Below, one piece after another: positions 37,410 to 47,359 of a stretch of 64,000 nt of DNA; position 1 is the first letter of the stretch, and each line of letters starts with the position of its first letter. The stretch is from Gemella haemolysans (lineage in GTDB: Bacteria > Bacillota > Bacilli > Staphylococcales > Gemellaceae): positions 62,001 through 126,000 of the forward strand of contig NZ_JAQMFS010000055.1 in the NCBI RefSeq assembly GCF_028308085.1, given 5' to 3'. The position numbers and the translations under genes were made by a program. The notes beneath the pieces were generated by a model. The model was not told the origin of the DNA, made no database searches, and saw nothing but the letters and a program-made list of their open reading frames with translations.

Positions 37410-38159
37410 TTAACCTAATATGTTTTCATAAAATTTTTTATCTAAATCTTTAAATACATTGAATACTACTTTTAAATTAACATTAGGGTTTTCTATAAAG
37501 AATTTCCTAACTTCAACTACCGCTATTTCAGCTGCAAGATCATTCGGGAATCTAAATTCTCCCGTACTTATACAACAAAAAGCAATGCTCTTAAGATTAT
37601 TCTCTAAAGCTAATTTTAAAGAATTTCTATAACATGATGCGAGAAGTTCCTTATCGTCATCTTCAACAACACGATATATTATCGGCCCAACAGTATGAAT
37701 AACATGTTTAGCCGGTAGGTTATATCCCGCTGTTATCTTCGCTTGTCCCGTTTTCTCAAAACTTCCTTGCTCTTTTATTATTTCATCGCATTCTTTTCTG
37801 AGTTGTAATCCTGCTTGCGAGTGTATAGCATTGTCGATACATCTATGTAGCGGAATTAAACATCCTAATAAAGCTTTGTTTGCCGCATTGACTATAGCAT
37901 CTACTTCCAATGTAGTAATATCACCTTGCCATAAGTAAATATTTTCTTCAATCTCAGTTAATTCTTCTAGCTTTGTTATTCCTTTAACTTTTAGAACTCC
38001 TTGCAAGTACTCATCTTGAACTTCGTAGAATTCACTCGGTAGCTCCGACACTTTCCATGTGTTCATCAGTGTTCTAAATAAATCTTTCTTTTCTTTTTCC
38101 GTTTCTGGTATTTCTATTTCTGAATTTAGTGTTTTTATTAAAAAATCTAGTTTTTCCAT
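37410..38159 (-). CDS. Zinc-type macrodomain protein-ADP-ribose hydrolase
   Basis: This is a 249-residue macrodomain protein with an N-terminal extension of about 75 residues. VDAIVNAANKALLG (NAAN 91-94) is the ADP-ribose-binding loop. C100, H105 and C107 (GCLIPLHRC) form the zinc-binding arrangement of the Zn-macro family, which removes ADP-ribose from target proteins. In staphylococci and streptococci this gene usually belongs to an operon with a SirTM ADP-ribosyltransferase, GcvH-L and lipoate ligase. Here it stands alone between two surface-protein genes. Confidence 0.88.
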   Translation of the reverse strand: MEKLDFLIKTLNSEIEIPETEKEKKDLFRTLMNTWKVSELPSEFYEVQDEYLQGVLKVKGITKLEELTEIEENIYLWQGDITTLEVDAIVNAANKALLGCLIPLHRCIDNAIHSQAGLQLRKECDEIIKEQGSFEKTGQAKITAGYNLPAKHVIHTVGPIIYRVVEDDDKELLASCYRNSLKLALENNLKSIAFCCISTGEFRFPNDLAAEIAVVEVRKFFIENPNVNLKVVFNVFKDLDKKFYENILG

Positions 38160-38319
38160 GTTCTAAATGCTTCCTCCATGTCACTTGTTTTTATTATATA
38201 CCCTACCCAGATACGTGTCTATTATAAAGTCACACTATAATTTTTTATAGACTTAGTAGGTAACTCTAAATTTTAAAAATGTTATATGAGAACTCATTTA
38301 CACAGTGATTTATTGATAT

Positions 38320-38369
38320 AAAAATTCGACTTCAGAAGCCAGGGTTTAAATCCTAACTTATGAAGTCGA
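38320..38369 (-). terminator. Terminator of the subtilase gene
   Basis: The stem TCGACTTCA/TGAAGTCGA (38326-38334 with 38361-38369) contains an inner AGG-CCT hairpin and is followed by ATTTTTAT on the minus strand, 12 bases after the stop codon. Confidence 0.75.
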
Positions 38370-38380
38370 TATATTTTATT

Positions 38381-41300
38381 TTATTTTTGTTTACGACGTT
38401 TTACATAAACAGTTAATCCTACTAAGGCTAGAACTGCTATTCCAGCGTAAGCTGTCGCATTATTATCTAATCCTGTTTTTGCTAATAGTGAATTAGATTT
38501 TGAAACTTTTCCGAAATCTTCATCTACATTAAATGTATTTTCCTTCTTAGCTTCTTTTCCAACAAAACCACCTAGAATATCTTTTATTGATTTTTTATAG
38601 ACTTTTTTCTCAGCTTCTTTTAATGCTTCTAATGCTTTATCTACTTCTTCTTGAGTAGAAGTTGCTGAAGCCAATAGTTCTTGTGCTTTTTGAACTGCAT
38701 CTAAATAAGCTTTCTTATCTTCTGAACTTGCACTTTCAAAACTATCTTTCTCTTTAACCTCTGCTAAATGACTTAATTGTTCATTTAATTTTTTCTTATC
38801 TACTTTTGGTGTTTCAGGTTGAGGTTTGTTGCCTTCTTCTTTCTTAGGTTCCTCAGCTGTTGGTTTCGGCTCCTCTTTCTTAGGTTCTTCAGTTGCTGGT
38901 TTTGGCTCCTCTTTCTTCGGTGTTTCAGCCGCTGGTTTTGATTCTTCTTTCTTAGGTTCTCCAACCACTGGTCTTGGCTCTTCTTTTTTCGGAGTTTCAA
39001 CTGCTGGTTTTGATTCTTCTTTCTTAGGTTCTCCAACCACTGGTCTTGGCTCTTCTTTTTTCGGCGTTTCAACTGCTGGTTTTGGATCTTCTTTCTTCGG
39101 TGTTTCAGTCGCTGGTCTTGGATCTTCTTTTTTCGGAACTTCTACTTCTTTACCGTCAAGAGTATTTTCAGCTTGTTGTAATTTTTCTAACACTGCTGTA
39201 ACTTCTTCTACAGTTGCATCTTTGTTATCAAGAACTGCTGTCGCTTCTTTTATAGCATTTACAAAGTTATCTTTTTTCTCTTGTCCTGCATTTTTGAATT
39301 TAACCTCAGTTTGAAGTTTTTCAGTTTCTTTTAATTTTTCGATTAATTTAGCTTTATCTACTTCTTTTTTCACTTCTGGTTGTTGTGAATTAGCTAATGT
39401 TACTTTAGCTTCATTTAGACTCGCTACTGCACTGTTTACTTCCTCTTGAGTTGCATTTTCGTTTTCAAAAACTTTCTTAGCTGCCTCTAATGCTTTATTA
39501 TATGCATCTTTAGCTTCGATAGTTGCATTTTTGTATTCCTTAGTTTCATCTAACGCTTTATCCGCTTCTATTGCTTTTTGAAGCTCTGCTTTATTCACTT
39601 CCGCTTTTTTCTCAACTGGAGCATTTTTTGGAGTCAATGCTACGAAGTTACTGAAGCTATCAGTAGTAAATGTAAGCTTACCATCAGCATAATTAACACT
39701 GCTTACAGCTGTTAATTTCCCATCTTTTTCATGGAAGAAGCGCTCTGGAGCTTTCGCTAAATCTAAAGTTACCGCTCTATCACCAGGAACTTTAACTTCT
39801 TTTCCTGTTGCATCTACAATATGAATGTTAAAGTATTCAACATCATATTTTCTTAAGTCTACATTACCTTCTGTTAATTGTTTTTGAATATTTGCTTTCT
39901 CTTCTGCAGTTGGTTCTGTTACAACAAGTTTGTAATTATTATAAAGTTTTTTCTCAGTGAAATCTACTGTACCTTGTGCTTTAGAGTTCTCAGTAGTCCC
40001 TACACTTACTACTTTTTCTGCAACATTCAGAACAACTTGCTTTTTGTTATGCCCATCTTTTACTACTAATTCAAAATTGTTTTCTGCTGGAGTATATCCT
40101 TCAGGTGTCACTATTTGAATTGTGTATGTTCCATTTTCTAAGTTTTTCTGGAAGGCATTTTTTCCATATAAACTTTTTGGAAGTAATACTTTAGTGCCAT
40201 CTTGAGCTACTGCATAAACTTTTGTTCCTTCTGGAACTTGTTTGTCGAAACTGATTTCTGTAGCATTTCTGCTAATTTCATCTACCCTGAATTCAACCTC
40301 TTTTGTTGGTTTATCTTTTGTTATTTCGAAGTCAACTTTTGATGGTGTAAGTAGTTTGTACTCTCCATCTACCATTACTACTTCAACAGTATATTTACCG
40401 AATGGTAATGCTTGGTATGTACGTTTATTTCTAGAGAAGTCTTCCCCTACAATTTCACCTTTTTCATTAGTGATCTTGTAACGCAAGCGACGTGAATTGT
40501 TTCCAGTTCCATCACCTTTCTTAACTTCTACTTCTAGGCTTCCTTTACCATTACCTTCAACATTTGATAAATTAATACTATCCTTGTTATCTGCAAAGTC
40601 TTTAACTTCAAAAGTAAGATCTTTTAATTCTACACCTTCTGGAATTGTATAACTTCCATCTTCATTTGCTGCAATAGTATTTTTACCATAGCTTAATTTT
40701 TTGTAGAATATTCCACTTCCATCTTCTAGTACTGGATATGGTGTGAATTTACGAGTTACTTCGTCATAGTAACCACCGTTAGCACCTGTGATTTTCGGAG
40801 CTTTTCTATCGATTACTACATTGAATGTTGTCTCTTGCATATCTGCACCACTTACTGCTGCGCTATAAGAAACTACATATTGATATTCTCCATCCGGAAG
40901 AGGGTTACCGTTATTGTCAACACCTTTCCAGTTTGTCATAGTTAATGATGTGTATTTTTTACTTGTGTTGTTGTAAAAGTTTTTATTACCAGAACCATTT
41001 CCATTTTGGTAAAGTGGGTTTTTACGTTCTACATCATCCTTAGCATATACTGAAAGTTTTAAGTTTTCGAAGTTACGATAGAATACCCCTCTCATTCCTA
41101 TTTCATCATAATTCTCATCACCATTTGGTGAAAAGAAAATTTTATCAGTAAAGAATCTTTCACCAGTAACAGGATTTACATATGCTCCTGCTAGTGTTCT
41201 CTTATCTTTTTTATCTTCTTTATAAGTTGTTAACATTCCTGTGAAGTTCATTTCTGTTAATGAATCCCAGTTATTAGGGTTTGAAGTATAACCGTACTCA

Positions 41301-43765
41301 TATGTTGGTTTTTCTCCATTTTTCATAGAATAAATTGGTTTTTCTAGTACAGGTAGATTTTGGAACTGACCTTTAAATCCTACAAATGGAATATTAGCTT
41401 TTAATGCACTTTCTTCATCATAGAAAGTTACAAACCCTTCTAGATAATATCCATTAGTGAATACTTTTTCTAGTTCTTCTTTGAAACTTGCAGCATCAAC
41501 AGTAATTTCTACTTCTTTTTCACCTTTTGCTGGAACTTCTACAGTAGCCCAATCAGTTGTCAACAACTTCTTAGGAGTCATTGTAAGTTTACCATTCCAA
41601 TCTACTCCAGCATCTTCACCATAATAATTATCTGTAGTAAGGTGAGCTGCATATTGTAAGTTTTGAGCTTTATCTGATAGATTATGTAATACTAATTTAA
41701 AAGTAAATTTATCTCCAACATTTCCTAGAGAAACACTTCCGTAGTTGTTTTCTCCAGTCACATAAAGATCTCCATATGCTGCTTTATTCGCATCTATTAA
41801 ACCTGCACCTTGAAGACGTGGCGATCTATATGCTGTTGTGTAACCATCAGAGTATACCTGAGGATTTGCTGTACTCATGATTAATCTCTTCGCTAATCCT
41901 TGAATTTCTTCTGCACTTAAGTTCGGGAATCTTTCTGATAATACTTGTTTCACAAGAGTTATAGCTCCCGCAACGTGTGGTGAAGCCATACTTGTTCCAC
42001 TATCTAGACCATATCTTCCATCATTATAAGATGATAGTATATCTCCTCCTGGTGCTGTTACGTCAGGTTTTAAGTATCCATCAACACTCATTCCCCAACC
42101 AGTAGATTCATCAAATTCACCTTTTTTAGGATTATCTTGTTTATCCCATGTTCCATTGAATGTTATTTTATATTCTCCTTCATGAGTAGAAAGTTCATTA
42201 CCAAATTTATAGTATGTTGTTACTACAGGGAAATCTTTATCCTGACCATTTAACGTTAAGTTGTAGATTGTGTCTCCTTCATTGAAGTAGATTACCGCTC
42301 CAGCTGCTCCGTACTGTTTAGCTAATTTAACTTTTTCTTCAAAGCTATTACCACCACGTTGAATAAGGGCGATTTTCCCAGTTAAATCTTTGTCAGCATA
42401 GTTTTCTGCTTTACCAACTCCAACATATACATAGTCATATGCTTTTTTCTCAAATTGTTTAGTATAACTAAAAATTGGCATTTTTCCATTATCAAAATCA
42501 GCATTATCTTTAAGCTGCTCGATATTCGCTATTTCTCTGTTAAGAACACTGTTGCTTATATTCGCTACAGAAATCGCATCTTCAGAAACCGATGGTCTTC
42601 CTACAGTTCCATAATCAGGATTAGCTGCACTTGGGTTTGTTTGTCCACTAGCAAAGAATGCATTATTCCCTGCCGCTGCGACTATATTAACCCCGGCTTT
42701 TTTCGCGACATCCATTGCACGAACTAGACCATCACCCACTTCTACAACTGAACCAGCTGGTGAACCTAAACTTAGATTTATAGTATCTGCACCTAATTTA
42801 ATAGCATCTTCTATAGCTTTTGTATAAATATAAGACTCTGTTCCAGCATTTTTAGTATCTGAGAATACACGCATAAAAATTAACTGTGCTTCAGGTGCTA
42901 TACCTGTTACGTAATCACCATTTGTGAATTTCTCCTTAGGATTACCTACTGCAGTCCCAGCAACGTGCATCCCATGTGATTTATATGCACTTTGTTTAAT
43001 ATCATTATTCCAGTCGTTATAGTTAAATGCAAATGGTAATTTTTCACTATACCACTTACCGTAGTCTATACCCGCTTCTTTTTTTATTTTTTCAATTTCA
43101 TCTTTAGATTTGTATTTAGATTTTGAATTATCTGATAATCTAAGCACTGGATGATTAGGATCAAGTCCAGAATCTAATACAGCGACAACTTTTCCTTGTC
43201 CTCTGTATCCTTTATTCCAAAGAGGTTGTATATTAATAAGATTATAACTGTCTAAAGCTTTAGAAAAATCATTAGCTTCTGTGCTTTCTTTCTTCTCTTC
43301 TTTACTTGCTACATTTTCTGGTTTATTGTAGCTAACACTCATTTCAACAGTATCTACAAAGTCTAACTCTTGAATTTTTTTAGCATTCGAGAATGTAGTT
43401 TCTAAGGCAAAACCATTCATCAATGTATCGTACTCAAACAGTTTTTTATACTCGATACCTTTATCTTTAATATCTTTTAATGCCTTTTCTCTAGGTGCTT
43501 TTGTTGATTCTGTAACTTCTTTAATTCCTTCTTTGGTTTTTAACTTGTTAGGATCAACATCACCCTTTAACTTAACAATAACTTTTACCTTATCATCATT
43601 CTGGAACTTATGTTCTTCACTTTTTGAAACATTTGATAGCTCGTCTTTTTTTTCTTCTTGAGCTAGTGTTATCTTTGATGGTACTCCATAATTAAATGTA
43701 CTGATATTTCCTAGTAGTAATGCTGCACTTAGCACACTTACTGCTGTTTTCTTAGCCAGCGTCAT
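38381..43765 (-). CDS. Cell-wall-anchored subtilisin-like serine protease (C5a peptidase type)
   Basis: This is a 1794-residue surface protease. It has a signal peptide (about 1-36), an inhibitor/propeptide region (55-150) and a peptidase S8 domain with catalytic D198 (AVLDSGLD), H264 (SHGMHVAG), oxyanion N367 (AAAGNN) and S592 (GTSMASPH). A PA insert lies between (about 435-540), and Fn3-like and Ig-like domains follow (about 670-1400). Then come three FIVAR-type helical modules, a 12-residue proline-lysine repeat array and an anchor with LAKTG instead of LPXTG. Streptococcal relatives cleave chemokines or C5a; the target here is unknown. The catalytic residues are intact. Confidence 0.92.
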   Translation of the reverse strand: MTLAKKTAVSVLSAALLLGNISTFNYGVPSKITLAQEEKKDELSNVSKSEEHKFQNDDKVKVIVKLKGDVDPNKLKTKEGIKEVTESTKAPREKALKDIKDKGIEYKKLFEYDTLMNGFALETTFSNAKKIQELDFVDTVEMSVSYNKPENVASKEEKKESTEANDFSKALDSYNLINIQPLWNKGYRGQGKVVAVLDSGLDPNHPVLRLSDNSKSKYKSKDEIEKIKKEAGIDYGKWYSEKLPFAFNYNDWNNDIKQSAYKSHGMHVAGTAVGNPKEKFTNGDYVTGIAPEAQLIFMRVFSDTKNAGTESYIYTKAIEDAIKLGADTINLSLGSPAGSVVEVGDGLVRAMDVAKKAGVNIVAAAGNNAFFASGQTNPSAANPDYGTVGRPSVSEDAISVANISNSVLNREIANIEQLKDNADFDNGKMPIFSYTKQFEKKAYDYVYVGVGKAENYADKDLTGKIALIQRGGNSFEEKVKLAKQYGAAGAVIYFNEGDTIYNLTLNGQDKDFPVVTTYYKFGNELSTHEGEYKITFNGTWDKQDNPKKGEFDESTGWGMSVDGYLKPDVTAPGGDILSSYNDGRYGLDSGTSMASPHVAGAITLVKQVLSERFPNLSAEEIQGLAKRLIMSTANPQVYSDGYTTAYRSPRLQGAGLIDANKAAYGDLYVTGENNYGSVSLGNVGDKFTFKLVLHNLSDKAQNLQYAAHLTTDNYYGEDAGVDWNGKLTMTPKKLLTTDWATVEVPAKGEKEVEITVDAASFKEELEKVFTNGYYLEGFVTFYDEESALKANIPFVGFKGQFQNLPVLEKPIYSMKNGEKPTYEYGYTSNPNNWDSLTEMNFTGMLTTYKEDKKDKRTLAGAYVNPVTGERFFTDKIFFSPNGDENYDEIGMRGVFYRNFENLKLSVYAKDDVERKNPLYQNGNGSGNKNFYNNTSKKYTSLTMTNWKGVDNNGNPLPDGEYQYVVSYSAAVSGADMQETTFNVVIDRKAPKITGANGGYYDEVTRKFTPYPVLEDGSGIFYKKLSYGKNTIAANEDGSYTIPEGVELKDLTFEVKDFADNKDSINLSNVEGNGKGSLEVEVKKGDGTGNNSRRLRYKITNEKGEIVGEDFSRNKRTYQALPFGKYTVEVVMVDGEYKLLTPSKVDFEITKDKPTKEVEFRVDEISRNATEISFDKQVPEGTKVYAVAQDGTKVLLPKSLYGKNAFQKNLENGTYTIQIVTPEGYTPAENNFELVVKDGHNKKQVVLNVAEKVVSVGTTENSKAQGTVDFTEKKLYNNYKLVVTEPTAEEKANIQKQLTEGNVDLRKYDVEYFNIHIVDATGKEVKVPGDRAVTLDLAKAPERFFHEKDGKLTAVSSVNYADGKLTFTTDSFSNFVALTPKNAPVEKKAEVNKAELQKAIEADKALDETKEYKNATIEAKDAYNKALEAAKKVFENENATQEEVNSAVASLNEAKVTLANSQQPEVKKEVDKAKLIEKLKETEKLQTEVKFKNAGQEKKDNFVNAIKEATAVLDNKDATVEEVTAVLEKLQQAENTLDGKEVEVPKKEDPRPATETPKKEDPKPAVETPKKEEPRPVVGEPKKEESKPAVETPKKEEPRPVVGEPKKEESKPAAETPKKEEPKPATEEPKKEEPKPTAEEPKKEEGNKPQPETPKVDKKKLNEQLSHLAEVKEKDSFESASSEDKKAYLDAVQKAQELLASATSTQEEVDKALEALKEAEKKVYKKSIKDILGGFVGKEAKKENTFNVDEDFGKVSKSNSLLAKTGLDNNATAYAGIAVLALVGLTVYVKRRKQK
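38818..39146 (-). repeat. 36-bp tandem repeat array encoding a Pro/Lys-rich wall-spanning region
   Basis: About nine consecutive 12-residue units of the type ETPKKEEPRPVV or GEPKKEESKPAV are visible. Two adjacent 72-bp superunits (near 38957-39100) are almost identical at nucleotide level, which indicates recent duplication. The array lies between FIVAR modules two and three. Confidence 0.85.
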
Positions 43766-44041
43766 TTCTTCATCTCCTATCTTTTCAAGTATATTTAAAG
43801 TATATTTCTATATTTTAACATATAATTTCTGAAAATCAAAATTAATATTCAGATATACAAGTAAAATTAACTAATAGATATAATGTTTTTAATTATTCCT
43901 TATTATTTTTTAATAGACTCAATATCAGTTAACCACAGCTACCACTATATTTTTTAATACATCATCCTTTAATTTTCCAAACTGTACTAAAGTGTGATAA
44001 AATAGAAACTAATTAAAAAATATAGTTATGGCGGAGGTAGA

Positions 44042-46273
44042 ATGAAATATTTAACTAGTGAAGAAATAACTAAAGCGAAAAAAAATATTAGTGATATAAA
44101 ACCTTATAAAACTACAAAAGAGATTATCTTTTCTAATATTTTTACTTTTTTCAATGCTATGAACTTAGTTTTAGCAGCATTTATAGCCACGACACTTAGA
44201 TTTGAAAATATGTTGTTTTTAGGTGTAATTACTATAAATACTGCAATTGGTATTTTTCAAGAAGTTCGTTCGAAAAATGCCCTTGAAAAGCTCAGTTTGC
44301 TAGGGAGAAGTAAATATCGAGTAAATCGTGATAATGAAATAATAAATATAGATTCTGAAGAAATCGTCCTTGGAGAATATTTACACTTAAATCTCGGTGA
44401 TCAGATTCCTGTTGATGCTGAAATCATTGAGGGTAGTATAGAGGTCGATGAATCCCTGCTAACTGGTGAAAGTGACAATATCTTTAAAACTGCTGGTGAT
44501 AAAGTAATGAGTGGTAGCAACGTAGTAAGTGGTAGTTGTTTAGTAAGAACTATTGCTGTTGGTGAAGATAGCTATATCAATAAGCTTGCTAAAAGCACTA
44601 AAGAGTTTAAGAAATATCCATCTAAACTTCGTGACTATATGGATAAAATCTTAAAAGTTATATCTATTCTATTAGTTCCTGTCGCAATTATGCTGTATAT
44701 GCGTGGAGCTAGTCTGGGACGTGGTTATGTAGAAATAGTCTTGCGTAGTGCTGGAGCTTTAGTAGGTATGATTCCTGAAGGTTTAATCCTACTTGTCAGC
44801 GTTTCTCTTGCAGTTGCTGCGATGAAACTCGCTAAAAAGAAAGTTCTAGTTCAGGAATTATACTGCGTGGAAACTCTTGCTAGAGTTGATGTTCTTTGTT
44901 TCGATAAAACAGGAACTATCACTACAGGTAATATGAATGTGGTAGAAATTAATGAAGAAGTTGCAGAAAAACTATCAAGCTATCTTGCATACTTCGATGA
45001 TGAAAATGCGACATCTAAGGCTTTAAAAAATTATTTAACATGTGAAAAACAGTGGGATATAGCGGAATTAGGAGCCTTTTCTAGTAAAAATAAATATTCA
45101 TTTATAAAGCTAAAAAATGGTGGAACATATTTCTTCGGGGCATATGAATTTTTAGGTTTCTCAGATAAAATGGATGAATATTACGAAAATCTAAAAAGAG
45201 AAGGTTATAGAATTTTATCGTTAGCCTATACTGAAGACAGTACAAACGTCCCTACTAATATGAAACTTGTGGGACATGTAGTTCTATCGGATGAAATTAA
45301 AGAAAATACACAAGAAACATTCAAATACTTCGAGTCACAAGGTGTTGAAGTGAAAATAATCAGCGGAGATAACCATATAGCTGTTTACGGTGTAGCTAAG
45401 AAAGCTGGTTTCAAAGAAGATGCTAAGGCTATCGATATGACTAAAGTAACTGACGAGCATTTCGAAAAAACTGTTCTTGAGAATGATATTTTCGGACGTG
45501 TTACTCCTGAACAAAAACAAAGAATGGTGGACGTATTACAAAAAGCCGGTAAGACTGTCGCTATGAGTGGTGACGGTGTTAACGATGTTCTTGCCTTGAA
45601 AAAGGCTGATATTAGTTTTGCTATGAATGGTGCTACTAGCGCTGCAAAAAGTGTATCAAATATCGTATTTTTAACAGATGACTTCGGAGTATTTTACGAT
45701 ATACTTATGGAAGGACGTCGTGTTATTAATAACATTCAAAAGGTAGCTTCTCTATTCCTAACAAAGACATTCTTCTCGATTGTCTTCTCAATACTTAGTG
45801 TAATCTTCGCCTTGGAGTTTGCATTTATACCGATTCAATTTACGATTATTTCAGCGATAACAATCGGTATTCCATCATTCTTCCTAACTTTTGAAGCGAA
45901 TAAGGAAAAAGTAAGCAATAACTTCATGAAGGATATACTGACAAACGCTGCAATCGGGGGTGGTATTTTAGTAGCTACAGTACTACTGACAAACTTTGCC
46001 ATCACAGATAATTCACAAGCAAAATTCATCTGTTTCCTTCTTGCGTTAATAAATGGATTATGTATGGTTGCAAAAGTCAGCTTACCTCTTAACAAATATA
46101 AAGTTGCACTACTTTCTATGTTAAGTATCGCTGCAATTATAGGTGTGGGAGTTAATATATTTATCCTGAAAAATCACTTTACACCATTAGTATTTTCTCA
46201 AATAATTTATATAATTATACTTGCAATAGTAATCTCAACAGTCCACTTCTTTACGAGAAGAAAAATCAAATAA
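44042..46273 (+). CDS. P-type cation-transporting ATPase
   Basis: This is a 743-residue P-type ATPase. It has the TGES actuator motif (141-144), the PEGL ion-binding segment in TM4 (245-248) and the phosphorylated D288 in DKTGTIT. A shortened nucleotide-binding domain is followed by GDGVNDVLALKKADI and six C-terminal membrane segments. There is no N-terminal heavy-metal domain or CPC motif, so it is not a CopA/ZntA type. The PEGL pattern and domain sizes resemble streptococcal Exp7/CaxP-type transporters. The transported ion (calcium or magnesium is plausible) is not shown. Confidence 0.87.
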   Translation: MKYLTSEEITKAKKNISDIKPYKTTKEIIFSNIFTFFNAMNLVLAAFIATTLRFENMLFLGVITINTAIGIFQEVRSKNALEKLSLLGRSKYRVNRDNEIINIDSEEIVLGEYLHLNLGDQIPVDAEIIEGSIEVDESLLTGESDNIFKTAGDKVMSGSNVVSGSCLVRTIAVGEDSYINKLAKSTKEFKKYPSKLRDYMDKILKVISILLVPVAIMLYMRGASLGRGYVEIVLRSAGALVGMIPEGLILLVSVSLAVAAMKLAKKKVLVQELYCVETLARVDVLCFDKTGTITTGNMNVVEINEEVAEKLSSYLAYFDDENATSKALKNYLTCEKQWDIAELGAFSSKNKYSFIKLKNGGTYFFGAYEFLGFSDKMDEYYENLKREGYRILSLAYTEDSTNVPTNMKLVGHVVLSDEIKENTQETFKYFESQGVEVKIISGDNHIAVYGVAKKAGFKEDAKAIDMTKVTDEHFEKTVLENDIFGRVTPEQKQRMVDVLQKAGKTVAMSGDGVNDVLALKKADISFAMNGATSAAKSVSNIVFLTDDFGVFYDILMEGRRVINNIQKVASLFLTKTFFSIVFSILSVIFALEFAFIPIQFTIISAITIGIPSFFLTFEANKEKVSNNFMKDILTNAAIGGGILVATVLLTNFAITDNSQAKFICFLLALINGLCMVAKVSLPLNKYKVALLSMLSIAAIIGVGVNIFILKNHFTPLVFSQIIYIIILAIVISTVHFFTRRKIK

Positions 46274-46280
46274 AAAATAG

Positions 46281-46343
46281 AAGATATCAGAGCATTAATA
46301 GAATCTAGCATCTATTTTCATACTTCTCTCTGATATCTTTTTA
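46281..46343. terminator. Terminator between the P-type ATPase and fic
   Basis: A 12-bp stem (AAGATATCAGAG with its complement, 46281-46292 and 46328-46339) has an inner AATAGA/TCTATT hairpin and TTTTTATTTATT behind it on the plus strand. It lies in the short gap between convergent genes and probably serves both. Confidence 0.8.
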
Positions 46344-46344
46344 T

Positions 46345-47313
46345 TTATTTTTTCAACGAATATCTTCTATCCTTATTTTCTCCATGAGATTCTAATAGCT
46401 CATACTCAACAAATTTCGAAATATATCTTCTAACAGTTGGCTTAGATTTTTCGATTAATTTACAAGCTATTGTCACAGTAATATATTTCTCATTTTTCAA
46501 GTATTCTTTTATTTTTTCAAAAACATCCTGTTCTGCTTTAGACAGTTCTTTTATCTTATCATCAGGTTCCTTATATGCTAGTAGCGTTTCTAATATGACA
46601 CCTAACATAAATTCAATGAATATTGTTGAATTATTGTTTCTGTCTGCCTGCGCTAAAACTTTATAATATCGCTGTTGATTTTCATATATTATAGTTTCAA
46701 TGGGAATCCAACTAAATAATGGATTCCAATTAGCTAAAATAACATTTTGCCATAACCTTCCCATTCTACCATTTCCATCTTCAAAAGGGTGAATCATCTC
46801 TATTTCATAGTGAAATACACAACTCTTTACAAGTTCTGGAGTATCATCTTTACGTCCCCAGTCAAATAATTCTCCCATTAGATGACCAATAAACTGGGGT
46901 CTTGCTCCTAGATGAACCATATTCCCCTGTTCATCAAAAATCCCTACATCTGAATTCCTATATTTTCCAGATTGTCCCACTATTTCTGTAGTTAATAATT
47001 TATGAGCGAGTAAAAAATCTTTCTCACTATATGGATTCAAGTTCAATATTTTTTCATATGCTTCATATGCATTTTTTACTTCTTTAATTTCCTTTGGATC
47101 TCCCAGAACTCTCTTTCCATCGATAATTGCTGTAATCTGTTCTATTGACAAACTATTATTCTCAATTGCTAAAGATGAGTGGATAGACTTGATTCTATTT
47201 TCTTTTCTTAGATGCAAATTTTTCTTTGTTTCTATTTCAAGATTACCTAATACTTTAGAAATCTCTATAAGATAATTAAGAATTGTACTCGTAATGGTAA
47301 ATGGTGGTTTCAT
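46345..47313 (-). CDS. Fic-family protein with N-terminal inhibitory helix and C-terminal winged helix
   Basis: This is a 322-residue Fic protein. The full catalytic motif HPFEDGNGRMGR lies at 175-186, so AMP transfer (or dephospho-type activity) is possible. An inhibitory-helix motif S47-x3-E51-N52 (SLAIEN) precedes the domain, which makes it a class II Fic with self-inhibition. The C-terminal 60 residues look like a winged helix (ITVTIACKLIEKSKPTVRRYI), so it may bind DNA. No toxin or antitoxin partner is next to it. Three 11-bp iterons overlap its promoter, which suggests autoregulation. Confidence 0.88.
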   Translation of the reverse strand: MKPPFTITSTILNYLIEISKVLGNLEIETKKNLHLRKENRIKSIHSSLAIENNSLSIEQITAIIDGKRVLGDPKEIKEVKNAYEAYEKILNLNPYSEKDFLLAHKLLTTEIVGQSGKYRNSDVGIFDEQGNMVHLGARPQFIGHLMGELFDWGRKDDTPELVKSCVFHYEIEMIHPFEDGNGRMGRLWQNVILANWNPLFSWIPIETIIYENQQRYYKVLAQADRNNNSTIFIEFMLGVILETLLAYKEPDDKIKELSKAEQDVFEKIKEYLKNEKYITVTIACKLIEKSKPTVRRYISKFVEYELLESHGENKDRRYSLKK

Positions 47314-47341
47314 AGCATTCTCCTATCAAGTTCTTTTTATT

Positions 47342-47350
47342 ATTATATCA
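47342..47350 (-). promoter_or_regulatory. Extended -10 promoter of fic
   Basis: On the minus strand TGATATAAT (TATAAT at 47342-47347, TG at 47349-47350) lies about 30 bases before the ATG at 47313. The position of a -35 box would be inside the iteron array. Confidence 0.65.
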
Positions 47351-47359
47351 TAAATAACA

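Noticed and set aside
38800-39314. Two long ORFs (90 and 162 residues) inside the subtilase repeat region
   Set aside because: Both arise from the 36-bp repeats read in other frames; the main frame carries the conserved protease.
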